Shown one piece after another: positions 6,040 through 12,550 of a DNA stretch of 12,550 nt. How positions within the stretch are numbered: position 1 is the first letter of the stretch; each line of letters starts with the position of its first letter. Source of the stretch: JBGPIK01 sp041484845 (lineage in GTDB: Bacteria > Desulfobacterota > Binatia > UBA9968). A program made the translations under genes and the position numbers. Below the pieces are notes generated by a model. The model was not told the DNA's origin. It did not search any database and worked only from the letters and a program-made list of their open reading frames with translations. Location of the stretch: contig JBGPIK010000176.1 of the NCBI GenBank assembly GCA_041484845.1, positions 1 through 12,550 of the forward strand, written 5' to 3'.

Positions 6040-6921
6040 TTATAGATCATTCACTGTCACGGCAGTGACATAGTTGATAGGCGAATGATCGGCCAAGTCG
6101 CGCACCGGCACGTTGCCGATTTTCCAAGCGTAGTTGATGAGGTACTCTTCGCGGGCTTGATCCTGATCGACTTTCAATAGACCAGGTTGCGGGTTGAACT
6201 CGACGGTTCGGTCCAGTTTGATATAGTAAGGATCCCCGACGTGAACGAAACCAAGAGTCTCCGGCGGCAAGTGAGTCACGATATCGCAGCAATCAACATA
6301 ACGGCGGCCGGGCAGACCGTTTAATGGGGTAACAAAATGTGAATCACCGACTCGTGGTGAGCCGAAAGTGTAAAGACAGTCTGGCTTTCGCACGCTCGCT
6401 TGCAATGTTGCCAACGCAGCACCAAGACTGTGTCCGGTGAAAAATATTTTTGAGTTGATGGTTTGAAGGGCTCGGTCGAGAGTTGGCCTGACTTCATTGA
6501 GCGCTTTGGCGAAGCCCTCGTGCACGGTGCCACCAGCCTCCCACGGTGTTAGAAGCGTGTCGGCATCAACCGCTAAGTCAGTCGGGTCATCCGCGTCAGT
6601 ACCTCGGAATGATAGTATCGCTAATTTCTTGGATTTGTCGCCATCATCGCGCAACGCCAAAAAACAATGCGTCCCCCCGCCTTGGAAATGGCCTACGCTT
6701 TCAAAAAACTGGCAGTTCGAAAACCCAACTCGGTTAAGAACATTTTTAATCCGTTCCTGGTCAAAAGCAAAACCAGATGATCCGTGGCAATAGGCGAGCC
6801 GCGCCATCTCTGCACATAAAGCCCCATCGGTTTTCGGAATGCCAGCCGGGAAAAAATCGGCGCCTTTGTAGGGAGAAATAAGGTCTTCCTTCCTTGCACT
6901 GTAGGCAACGTTCGCGCTCAT
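6040..6921 (-). CDS. Class 3 lipase-like alpha/beta hydrolase (293 aa)
   Basis: This is an alpha/beta-hydrolase of the lipase class 3 (Rhizomucor/triacylglycerol lipase-like) family. FRGTD at 105-109 is the oxyanion region. GHSLG at 163-167 holds the nucleophile Ser165. GSPRVGD follows at 187-193. CCDIVTHLPP supplies Asp213 and LADHSPINY supplies His279, completing the triad with the family's usual spacing. A strong ribosome binding site (GGAGGTGAT; complement at 6922-6930) sits just before the ATG at 6921. No signal peptide or membrane segment is visible, so it would be cytosolic or exported by an unusual route. It starts 39 bp after the PhoD-like gene stop on the same strand and is probably co-transcribed with it. 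A joint role in lipid or phospho-ester breakdown is a guess from this pairing. Confidence 0.9.
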   Translation of the reverse strand: MSANVAYSARKEDLISPYKGADFFPAGIPKTDGALCAEMARLAYCHGSSGFAFDQERIKNVLNRVGFSNCQFFESVGHFQGGGTHCFLALRDDGDKSKKLAILSFRGTDADDPTDLAVDADTLLTPWEAGGTVHEGFAKALNEVRPTLDRALQTINSKIFFTGHSLGAALATLQASVRKPDCLYTFGSPRVGDSHFVTPLNGLPGRRYVDCCDIVTHLPPETLGFVHVGDPYYIKLDRTVEFNPQPGLLKVDQDQAREEYLINYAWKIGNVPVRDLADHSPINYVTAVTVNDL

Positions 6922-6960
6922 ATCACCTCCATTTAAATCCGCCCGATCCGCGAAAATCCA

Positions 6961-8676
6961 TTACCATGGAGTGAGCTTCAGCCGCGCGATTAGCGGCTTG
7001 CTTTGAATGCCTGGGATCCAGCTCCCTTGCTCAATAAGTTGGCCGGATTTATCAAACGGGAGGACTGTCATCGTGCTATTTTGTCGATCTATGTCGATCC
7101 GACAATAGTTATCTTCTTGAGTGAAATTCCATGCGGTGTAATCCATGGTTGAACCCGATGTGGAGTCTATAACAAACGTATCTTCCTGGCCTTTCTGCTG
7201 GGAATCATGGACATATCCAGATGGGTCGCCGTCGGCAAATGGGAACGGCCAGTAAAAGGCCGACGAAGTTACGGAGAATGTTTTGATATCTTTGTCATTT
7301 CCTGGTCCTTGGAAACTCATCTCGGCGACATTGGAACAGTGAATATCCCCAGAAAGAAATACAACATTCTGAATTTTGTTTGTCAGTATGCATTGAAGGA
7401 TAGATCGTCTCGTATTCGGAAAGGCAGGCCACGAATCGCTCTGTTGTCTCCAGTCGACAACTTGTTGCGGGGTTCCCGTACGCCCTTCTCTCGCTGAAAT
7501 TGGGTTGGGAACGAAAACACTTGAACTCACGATAAACTTGGGAATATTTCCGCTGCTCTTCTGACAATTTTCTAGCCATTGAAGCAATAGGTCTAGCTGG
7601 CTGGGCTCTAAGGGATCTAACGAGGGCCGCCCAACCAAATGGTTATCACCCAAAGACGTGGGATCGTCATCCATGAAACGTTGCGTGCGAGTGTCGAGCA
7701 CAAAGAACGGATAGCCACCGCACTCGAACTGGTAGAAAAGACGGTGGCCATAGGTGCGCGGCCCGTGGCTCCACTGGTAGCTAAGATAGGCGGACATTGC
7801 CAGATTGAAAATCTCCCGACTGGCAACGTCGGAGATGCGATCTTGTGTCCAATTGTCTTCGATCTCATGATCGTCGAGGATCATATAGTTGGGTATCTGC
7901 CGAAGTAGCGCCTGCATATTTCGCGAGCCAAAAGCAGTGAGATACCGCTCCTGAAACTCCGCAAAGGTGTCGGCCCGCGCCAGCGAGATACTCCGATTGA
8001 GCATGTCCGCGTAGATTTGGTCGCCGACCATCAATACAAAACTGACAGGTTCCCGTTTGGTTGGGTCGCCGGGTAATTCCGGGCCCTCTCCCTGGGCTTC
8101 GTTCCAAAGGGGACCGAATATCTGGTCCGCTTCTTTTACTTTCCATAGCAACCCAGGATAGCGGCACGAGCCTAAGATAAAGCTTAGGTCGTCCGCCTGT
8201 TCGGGAAAAGTCTTGAAGCGGGCCTCTGAAGTCTCCGCCTTCAATTTTAGAAGTTCGTCATACCAACCTGCTTCATCGGGTCTTGGCAAACGTCTAGCTA
8301 ATGTTTCGTCGGAAACCCTTTCATCGTTAGGAAAAGGATCGTCGATGGTCAAAGTAGCCACCCGTACGACATACTTTTTGCCGGGCTTGAGCTTGGCAGA
8401 AGCCTTCGCCGTACCGATGCTGGAATCGACACCCAGGTTGAAGGTGCCGGTCCGATCGAATTCGCGGTGCAAACGAAAATAATGCACCTCCCGGCTTGGT
8501 TCCGGTATCGGTTGACCCTCTTCTTCTATTACGGCGATGATTCCAATGGTACGACGGTTCTCATCGAGTACTGTTCCTTCATCTTCCGGATCACCCGCTC
8601 TTATCCAGATGCGGCAACTCGTTGTTGTCGTATGGCCAACGATGGGACCTCGCCCTGGTACTCGCAGACTACTCAT
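6961..8676 (-). CDS. PhoD-like metallophosphoesterase (571 aa)
   Basis: A PhoD-family alkaline phosphatase/phosphodiesterase. An N-terminal beta-rich region (residues ~5-155, GPIVGHTTTTSCRIWIRA onward) fits the Fn3-like domain of the family. The metallophosphatase core follows: LGSCRYPG (Cys171), MVGDQIYAD (Asp219, Tyr222), MILDDHEIEDNW (Asp268-Asp269-His270) and FLSGDIHCSNVAEM (Asp444, His446), all expected metal or active-site positions. Classical PhoD is exported by the Tat system. Here the protein starts MSSLRVPGRGP with no twin-arginine or other signal peptide, so it is probably cytosolic. GGGAG-type ribosome binding sequence (complement of 8683-8688) lies 6 nt before the ATG. First gene of a likely two-gene operon with the lipase. 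The substrate (phosphomonoester, diester or phospholipid head group) cannot be told from sequence. Confidence 0.9.
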   Translation of the reverse strand: MSSLRVPGRGPIVGHTTTTSCRIWIRAGDPEDEGTVLDENRRTIGIIAVIEEEGQPIPEPSREVHYFRLHREFDRTGTFNLGVDSSIGTAKASAKLKPGKKYVVRVATLTIDDPFPNDERVSDETLARRLPRPDEAGWYDELLKLKAETSEARFKTFPEQADDLSFILGSCRYPGLLWKVKEADQIFGPLWNEAQGEGPELPGDPTKREPVSFVLMVGDQIYADMLNRSISLARADTFAEFQERYLTAFGSRNMQALLRQIPNYMILDDHEIEDNWTQDRISDVASREIFNLAMSAYLSYQWSHGPRTYGHRLFYQFECGGYPFFVLDTRTQRFMDDDPTSLGDNHLVGRPSLDPLEPSQLDLLLQWLENCQKSSGNIPKFIVSSSVFVPNPISAREGRTGTPQQVVDWRQQSDSWPAFPNTRRSILQCILTNKIQNVVFLSGDIHCSNVAEMSFQGPGNDKDIKTFSVTSSAFYWPFPFADGDPSGYVHDSQQKGQEDTFVIDSTSGSTMDYTAWNFTQEDNYCRIDIDRQNSTMTVLPFDKSGQLIEQGSWIPGIQSKPLIARLKLTPW

Positions 8677-8744
8677 TTTGATCTCCCTTGTTCGAGAGTC
8701 TCGGTGCGAACGGGACGTGACGTGGCATCATTGAAGAAATTCCT

Positions 8745-8772
8745 CTCATGCATTCTCATCATAGCATGAGAA
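8745..8772 (-). promoter_or_regulatory. Candidate extended -10 promoter with overlapping inverted repeats, upstream of the PhoD-like gene
   Basis: On the - strand, TGCTATGAT (TATGAT at 8763-8758) is an extended -10 element, 5 of 6 to consensus, about 80 nt before the ATG. No good -35 box is present. Two overlapping inverted repeats cover it: CTCATGC/GCATGAG (8745-8751 and 8764-8770) and TTCTCAT/ATGAGAA (8753-8759 and 8766-8772). This could be an operator for a dimeric repressor. Suggestive only. Confidence 0.35.
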
Positions 8773-8797
8773 GCTGAAATCACAGGCGCGCGCCGGG
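8770..8797 (-). repeat. 28-bp direct repeat, left copy (decayed gene end)
   Basis: Matches 12452-12479 at 27 of 28 positions, same orientation, with weaker similarity continuing to ~8830. On the - strand it reads PARACDFSF, matching PPARAYDFSF in the partial gene at the right end of the window. Upstream of that the frame is lost, so this is a remnant of a related gene end. Confidence 0.75.
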
Positions 8798-8855
8798 CAA
8801 TGCGTTCGGTCACGCCGGCAAACGGAGCAGAGTGACTCAGCGTCGGGCCCTGATT

Positions 8856-10382
8856 CTACCTTTCCACCTCATCTTCCATGGTGGTTGCGATCACGTCATG
8901 ATTCACGTTGCGCCGGCGCAACAGAAACGCGCTAATATACGGCCAGCAAAGCAACACTATGCATGATAAGAACAATACGAGCGGCACGGGCCTGGTAAAA
9001 AAGGGCGCAAGCGAACCGTGCCCAATGATCAGGGTTCGATGGAAGTTGGACTCGAGGATGTCACCCAGTACGAAGCCTAGCACCAGACAGGGCAATGGCC
9101 ACTTGCTCTTGTACAGAACAAAACCGATGACTCCAAAAACAAGTGTGATGATTACATCGGTAAGGAAATTCCTAACAGCAAAGGCGCCAAAGAAACAGAA
9201 GACAACGACGGCCGGTACCAAAAAGATATTGGGAACCAGAACAACCTTCGCGATTTTACCGGCAAACCCGAGACCCATGAGGAAAAAGGTGAATTGCGCT
9301 AATAGGATTCCGGCAAAAACTGCATAGGGGAGCACTCCCTTCGAAAAGAAATCCGGACCGGGCTGTATTCCATGGAGGATCAGGGCGGCAAGAAACAGCG
9401 CAGTCACCCCCGAACCTGGCACGCCGAGGGTAAAAGTCGGGATCAGATCTCCAATAATGCAGGAGCTCTTGGCCACTTCCGGGGCAAGCAGGCCGGCAGG
9501 TTCTCCTTGTCCGAATGTCTCCGGATGCTTCGAGGATTTCTTCTCTACCAGGTACGAGATCACGGTGGCGGTCGAAGGTCCCAACGCGGGCATGATACCC
9601 ATGAAAATTCCGACCAGCCCTGAACGTATGACGGTGAGCGGGTGGTGCAGGACATCGAGTACCCCATTCAGTACACCACCTTTCGGTTCTCTCACTTCAG
9701 CGACGCTGCCGCCCTCCTCGGCCAAAATAATGATCTGAGACAGCGCGAAGAGGCCGACAAAAACGACTGCCACCGGAAGGCCGTCCTCGAGATAGACTGT
9801 GCCCAAAGTCAATCTCTTGGTTGCTGTGATAGGATCACGGCCGATGAAAGAAATGAGTAAGCCAAACGCACCTAGGATCATACCTTTAATCGTCTCGCCT
9901 TGAGATGCCATCGAAAGAAGGGACAGGGCCAACAGGCCGACCATAAAGTACTCCGCCGGTCCCATGCCCATGGACAAGTCGGAAAGGAAAGGGGCTATCA
10001 ACACCAAAGACAACCATCCAATAATGCCCCCGGTTAACGCGCCTCCCGTTGAAATACCCATAGCGAAGCCGGCCTTTCCTTTTTGAGCCAGTGGAAAGCC
10101 GTCCCAACACGAGGCAACAGATGTGGGTCCGCCAGGGGTATTAATTAAAATCGAGGCGAATGAGTCACCGTAAGAAGTTGACGCATGGATAGCGGCCAGC
10201 AGTATGATGGCCGAGGCTGCAGGCATGCCATAAGTTAAAGGGAGCGCCAACGAAACGGCAAACATGGGGCCCAGCCCCGGCAATGCTCCTACGATGAGTC
10301 CGAAGATCGTCCCGACCAACAGGTACAGCAAATTGGTTCCTTGTAAGGCTACAAGGAACCCCTGGAGCCACATTTCCATCAT
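8856..10382 (-). CDS. tctA: Tripartite tricarboxylate transporter, large membrane subunit TctA (508 aa)
   Basis: The large, roughly 12-helix membrane subunit of a TTT-family solute:cation symporter, which carries carboxylates delivered by the periplasmic TctC protein. Length matches the ~500 residues usual for TctA. Family signatures are clear: GTIFGLIVGALPGLGP (~24-39), YGDSFASILINTPGGPTSVA (~71-90, the conserved ligand-path region), GWPL-type loop replaced by GWLSLVLI, and in the second half GIMPALGPSTATVISY and LGVPGSGVTALFLAALI, the inverted-repeat counterpart. The stop codon lies just before the phosphoesterase region. tctB ends 50 bp upstream, so the three genes form one operon. The start is one of three close ATGs (10382, 10379, 10373); none has a strong ribosome binding site, and I keep the longest. 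Substrate not readable. Confidence 0.95.
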   Translation of the reverse strand: MMEMWLQGFLVALQGTNLLYLLVGTIFGLIVGALPGLGPMFAVSLALPLTYGMPAASAIILLAAIHASTSYGDSFASILINTPGGPTSVASCWDGFPLAQKGKAGFAMGISTGGALTGGIIGWLSLVLIAPFLSDLSMGMGPAEYFMVGLLALSLLSMASQGETIKGMILGAFGLLISFIGRDPITATKRLTLGTVYLEDGLPVAVVFVGLFALSQIIILAEEGGSVAEVREPKGGVLNGVLDVLHHPLTVIRSGLVGIFMGIMPALGPSTATVISYLVEKKSSKHPETFGQGEPAGLLAPEVAKSSCIIGDLIPTFTLGVPGSGVTALFLAALILHGIQPGPDFFSKGVLPYAVFAGILLAQFTFFLMGLGFAGKIAKVVLVPNIFLVPAVVVFCFFGAFAVRNFLTDVIITLVFGVIGFVLYKSKWPLPCLVLGFVLGDILESNFHRTLIIGHGSLAPFFTRPVPLVLFLSCIVLLCWPYISAFLLRRRNVNHDVIATTMEDEVER

Positions 10383-10432
10383 CCGATATTATTGCCCACG
10401 TTTAGCAGCTACTGAAAAACTCCGTTTGCAGG

Positions 10433-10933
10433 TTAACGTTCTCCGACGATCATCTGTACAAGCACGCCCTCAGGAAGTGGAATGGTAAAGAGATACCCGG
10501 TCAAGAAAATGACGATGGCCATAGCTAAAGCAAACAAGAAGATCACGCGATGCCGCCGGTATCCTGCGAGATAAAGATGCGCGGTCACATAAAAAAACGT
10601 CGATGGACCGAAGCCAACGAGATAGATCAGGACGAAAAAACCCGTCGCGGCGCTTAACGTCAGAAGCCAGTTTATTCCTCCGGCTTGGCTAACTTCGCTC
10701 CTGACCTCCACCCTGACCACCGCTTCTTTCATGGGAGTCCGTTGTTTCGCCATAGCCCGGCGTATTCGCGAAACGATGAAGAAGCCGGTCAGAAAGAGAA
10801 TCGTAACGGATACGACTCGCGGGAAAAGTGCGGCCCGGCGCCCATATTCATAGGTCTGAGAAAGAAAAAGGCCGGAGAATACGGCAATGGTCGCGACCGC
10901 AAACGTTTCAAATTTCAGCAAGTGTTCTCTCAT
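10433..10933 (-). CDS. tctB: Tripartite tricarboxylate transporter, small membrane subunit TctB (166 aa)
   Basis: The poorly conserved small membrane subunit, recognised by size, four predicted helices and its place between tctC and tctA. From the preferred start, helices lie at ~10-25, ~35-55, ~87-110 and ~125-155, with a basic loop (RRAMAKQRTPMKE) between helices 2 and 3. Motifs typical of the family are RAALFPRVV in the first loop and a GFGPSTFFYVTAHLYLAGYR segment late. I place the start at the ATG at 10931-10933 because GGAGAAGGG (complement at 10937-10945) precedes it; an upstream TTG at 10960 would add nine residues that overlap this site. It stabilises the TctA complex in the inner membrane. 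Confidence 0.9.
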   Translation of the reverse strand: MREHLLKFETFAVATIAVFSGLFLSQTYEYGRRAALFPRVVSVTILFLTGFFIVSRIRRAMAKQRTPMKEAVVRVEVRSEVSQAGGINWLLTLSAATGFFVLIYLVGFGPSTFFYVTAHLYLAGYRRHRVIFLFALAMAIVIFLTGYLFTIPLPEGVLVQMIVGER

Positions 10934-10936
10934 TTG

Positions 10937-10945
10937 CCCTTCTCC
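10937..10945 (-). promoter_or_regulatory. Ribosome binding site fixing the tctB start
   Basis: GGAGAAGGG on the - strand, 3 nt before the ATG at 10933 (5-8 nt from the GGAGA part). It favours this start over the TTG at 10960. Confidence 0.6.
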
Positions 10946-11043
10946 AATTGTGCGCAGCAAACGATCTTTATCACTTCGACGGTGAGCCGCTCTAAATCAC
11001 GGCCCAACCGCGGGCGCGAATTTCTCGAATGATCAGCTAGGCC

Positions 11044-12054
11044 CTATTTCATCGCTTCTTTTAAGACCGGGGCGATCTCCTGGATCATTTTGTGCAACAC
11101 AACCGTCTCTTTACGGAGCTTTTCTCCTCCCATCGGCTTGAGGACAAATTTACCTTCCTTTGCGGCCTTTAACAGACCTTGATCCTTAAAAGCTTTTTCA
11201 AAAGCGGCGATCAGCACATCAAGCCGCGCTTTCGGTAATCCCGGTGGCGCAAACACAGACACTAACTGATCCACTTCAATCCCTGGGAAGCCCTGCTCCG
11301 TAATGGTCTGAACATCCGGCAGCAGCTCAGCGCGTTCGGGGCCCGACATCGCGATGATCCTCACTTTTTTCTGGTCCTGAAGAGGAATCAGGGCCGGGTA
11401 GCCGCTCAGAGCTGTATCGATGTGTCCTCCTGCAAGAGCTAAGGCCGCTTCCGTCGTACTATTGAAAGGGACGTACTCGAACTTGGTCCCGGTTTTTTGA
11501 TTCAGGAGCGCCATTACGATAAAAGAGTTACCTCCCACCCCGGCCCCTCCGGCGGTCATCGGCTTCTTTCTCGCAGCCGCGATCAGGTCCTTCATATTCT
11601 TGAAGGAAGATGCGTAGTGCACGCCGACCCCCTGATAGCCTTTCCCGGTGATATTGTAGACCGGCACAAACTTTAGGGGATCGTAGTCACCGTCGGACAC
11701 AACGGCACCGGAGCTCAACGAAGGCTGAACCGATACCAAAAGCGTGTAGCCGTCGGCCGGTTGCTTATAAACGTAGGATCGGGCGATGTTTCCTCCTGCC
11801 CCGTCCATATTCTCGATAACAACCGTTGCCCCAAGATACTTCTCTAAATAGGGCTGTACGATCCTGGCAGGCAAGTCTGTGATGCCCCCGGCTTTATGCG
11901 TGATAACCAGTCTTACCGGGTGGCTGGGAAATTTTTCGGACGACCCCTTCGACTGAGGCTGAGCGGTTTGGACAGCACACAGCGCCGTACCCAAAACGAG
12001 CGCAAGGAGCAAACTCGCTCGCCAAACAAACAATAAATTTTTCTTTTGTTTCAT
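11044..12054 (-). CDS. tctC: Tripartite tricarboxylate transporter substrate-binding protein TctC (Bug family, 336 aa)
   Basis: A periplasmic solute-binding protein of the Bug/TctC family that captures a carboxylate and hands it to TctAB. The N-terminus MKQKKNLLFVWRASLLLALV is a signal peptide, with likely cleavage after the Ala-rich segment near residue 25-31; ALC lacks the small residue before Cys needed for a proper lipobox, so it is probably soluble. Mature protein begins around KFPSHPVRLVITHKAGGITD, with the conserved AGGITD binding loop (55-60) and VVIENMDGAGGNIA (78-91). Both are hallmark Bug segments. Length (336) is normal. AGGAG (complement at 12062-12066) lies 7 nt before the ATG. 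First gene of the operon; tctB follows after 110 bp. No two-component regulator is present beside it. Bug proteins bind many mono-, di- and tricarboxylates, so the name does not prove citrate as ligand. Confidence 0.95.
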   Translation of the reverse strand: MKQKKNLLFVWRASLLLALVLGTALCAVQTAQPQSKGSSEKFPSHPVRLVITHKAGGITDLPARIVQPYLEKYLGATVVIENMDGAGGNIARSYVYKQPADGYTLLVSVQPSLSSGAVVSDGDYDPLKFVPVYNITGKGYQGVGVHYASSFKNMKDLIAAARKKPMTAGGAGVGGNSFIVMALLNQKTGTKFEYVPFNSTTEAALALAGGHIDTALSGYPALIPLQDQKKVRIIAMSGPERAELLPDVQTITEQGFPGIEVDQLVSVFAPPGLPKARLDVLIAAFEKAFKDQGLLKAAKEGKFVLKPMGGEKLRKETVVLHKMIQEIAPVLKEAMK

Positions 12055-12149
12055 TTTGTCTCTCCTGATGCTTGTGATTATGGTGAAAGCTAAACAAATG
12101 GGAACAGACTCCGTCGTAGGATTTTCAATCTCTATGGGTCAATTCCCCG

Positions 12150-12161
12150 CAGCTTGCTGCG
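12150..12161. repeat. Small palindrome, copy 1 (right arm decayed)
   Basis: CAGCTTGCTGCG within CCCCGCAGCTTGCTGCGTT. The full palindrome would be CCCCGCAGCTTGCTGCGGGG; here the left arm is intact and the right GGG is lost. The same core occurs at 12368-12379. Confidence 0.55.
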
Positions 12162-12212
12162 TTAAGTAAATTGCTTATCCGAAGTCCGTCATTCCCGCAT
12201 GGCGTAAGCGGT

Positions 12213-12301
12213 GGTTCGACTGTGCTCACCACAGGCGGGTTCGGAACTGGACCCCCGACCCATTCGACGTGGCTCAGGGTCGTGGTGAGCACAATCGAAC
12301 C
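12213..12301. repeat. Long inverted repeat, 20-bp arms with one mismatch
   Basis: Arm 1 GGTTCGACTGTGCTCACCAC (12213-12232) and arm 2 GTGGTGAGCACAATCGAACC (12282-12301) are reverse complements at 19 of 20 positions, with a 49-bp centre. The transcript could form a long stem. The sequence type (TTCGA ... GCTCA) recalls dispersed extragenic palindromes seen in many genomes; a role as terminator for the gene to its right is possible, but no T-run follows. Confidence 0.75.
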
Positions 12302-12367
12302 CCGATAAAAACATTCGAGGGTGACGCTGTTGCGATAAAATCTCACCGCTATGTTCTAATACTCCGT

Positions 12368-12379
12368 CAGCTTGCTGCG
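12368..12379. repeat. Small palindrome, copy 2 (left arm decayed)
   Basis: CAGCTTGCTGCG within CCGTCAGCTTGCTGCGGGG. The right arm is intact and the left arm carries an interrupting T. It lies 25 bp beyond the stop of the partial right-end gene and could help end its transcript. Confidence 0.55.
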
Positions 12380-12403
12380 GGGATATTCATGCGGATAGCC
12401 CTC

Positions 12404-12550
12404 TCACGGCTTCCATCCCGACTTATTGAGTTGTTGGTCCGCTTCAGTCGCGAAGCTGAAATCATAGGCGCGCGCCGGGGGAATCGTCTCGTTCACACCG
12501 ACAATCTGAGCGACGATGGTGAGATCGTTCCGCTGTATTTCCTCATTCAC
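12404..12550 (-). CDS. 3' end of a gene running off the window, possibly a solute-binding protein
   Basis: On the - strand, a frame open from the right edge reads 48 codons to a TGA at 12404-12406. It ends PPARAYDFSFATEADQQLN followed by KSGWKP. Amphipathic spacing and the GWKP end recall the C-terminus of NMT1/ABC-type substrate-binding proteins, but this is a weak family guess. Its coding nature is supported by the decayed partial copy at 8770-8830, where the PARAxDFSF part is preserved. It would be transcribed toward tctC. Confidence 0.5.
   Translation of the reverse strand: MNEEIQRNDLTIVAQIVGVNETIPPARAYDFSFATEADQQLNKSGWKP

Larger units (their letters stand above)
12055..12403. other. Upstream region of tctC, rich in inverted repeats
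   Basis: 349 bp without a gene, between the partial gene on the right and tctC. Near tctC the - strand has CATAAT (12082-12077) and, further up, TTGACC (~12140) with a weak -10 partner; neither makes a convincing promoter. The rest holds a long inverted repeat and two copies of a small palindrome, listed separately. Confidence 0.5.

Noticed and set aside
11979..11981. Cys in ALC of the TctC leader as a lipoprotein cleavage site
   Set aside because: The residue before Cys is Leu, not Gly, Ala or Ser, so the lipobox does not fit; ordinary signal peptidase cleavage is more likely.

Overview
The window looks like a piece of an uncultivated soil or sediment bacterial genome of moderate GC. A tripartite tricarboxylate transporter operon, secreted and cytosolic hydrolases, a two-domain VOC oxygenase-like protein, an Rhs polymorphic toxin locus and many short palindromic intergenic repeats would fit lineages such as Tectomicrobia, Rokubacteria or Deltaproteobacteria-like groups. 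No marker gene is present, so the taxonomy is only a guess. Genes on the left third (to 4805) run on the + strand and genes from 5067 onward run on the - strand, so the halves converge near 4806-5066.

Left region (1-3899) is a toxin island with scars. It opens with the C-terminal part of an Rhs/YD-repeat protein whose 5' end lies outside the window. The protein has YD repeats, the conserved Rhs core and then a variable tip. The annotated frame stops at 1702, but a second frame running from a run of nine G (1637-1645) to 1929 encodes what looks like the true toxin end: a small Cys/His metal-binding domain (CHSC ... PDHQPP ... CVDC). One added or two removed G would join the two. The stop of that second frame overlaps the ATG of the next gene in an ATGA (1926-1929). 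This is the stop-start coupling expected for a toxin and its immunity gene, so the 125-residue protein that follows is probably the cognate immunity protein. Next comes the 5' part of a group II intron (about 2436-3025). It runs from its GTGTG end through the upstream ribozyme domains to the first ~19 codons of its reverse transcriptase, where it breaks off. After it lie a possible remnant of another Rhs tip, a 44-bp sequence present twice, and about 650 bp with no gene.

Middle region (3900-8855): a good sigma-70-type promoter precedes a two-domain VOC/extradiol-dioxygenase-like gene. Facing it are three - strand genes: a signal-peptide SGNH/GDSL hydrolase, a class 3 (GHSLG) lipase, and a PhoD-like metallophosphoesterase. 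The last two are 39 bp apart, in the order phosphoesterase then lipase, and probably form one operon. A candidate extended -10 promoter inside overlapping inverted repeats lies upstream of the phosphoesterase.

Right region (8856-12550): a complete tctC-tctB-tctA operon on the - strand encodes a periplasmic binding protein and the small and large membrane subunits of a solute:cation symporter for carboxylates. A 28-bp direct repeat (one mismatch) lies on each side of the operon. The right copy sits inside the C-terminus of a partial gene that runs off the window, possibly a solute-binding protein, and the left copy is a decayed fragment of the same gene end. The space upstream of tctC holds a long inverted repeat and two half-decayed copies of a small palindrome.
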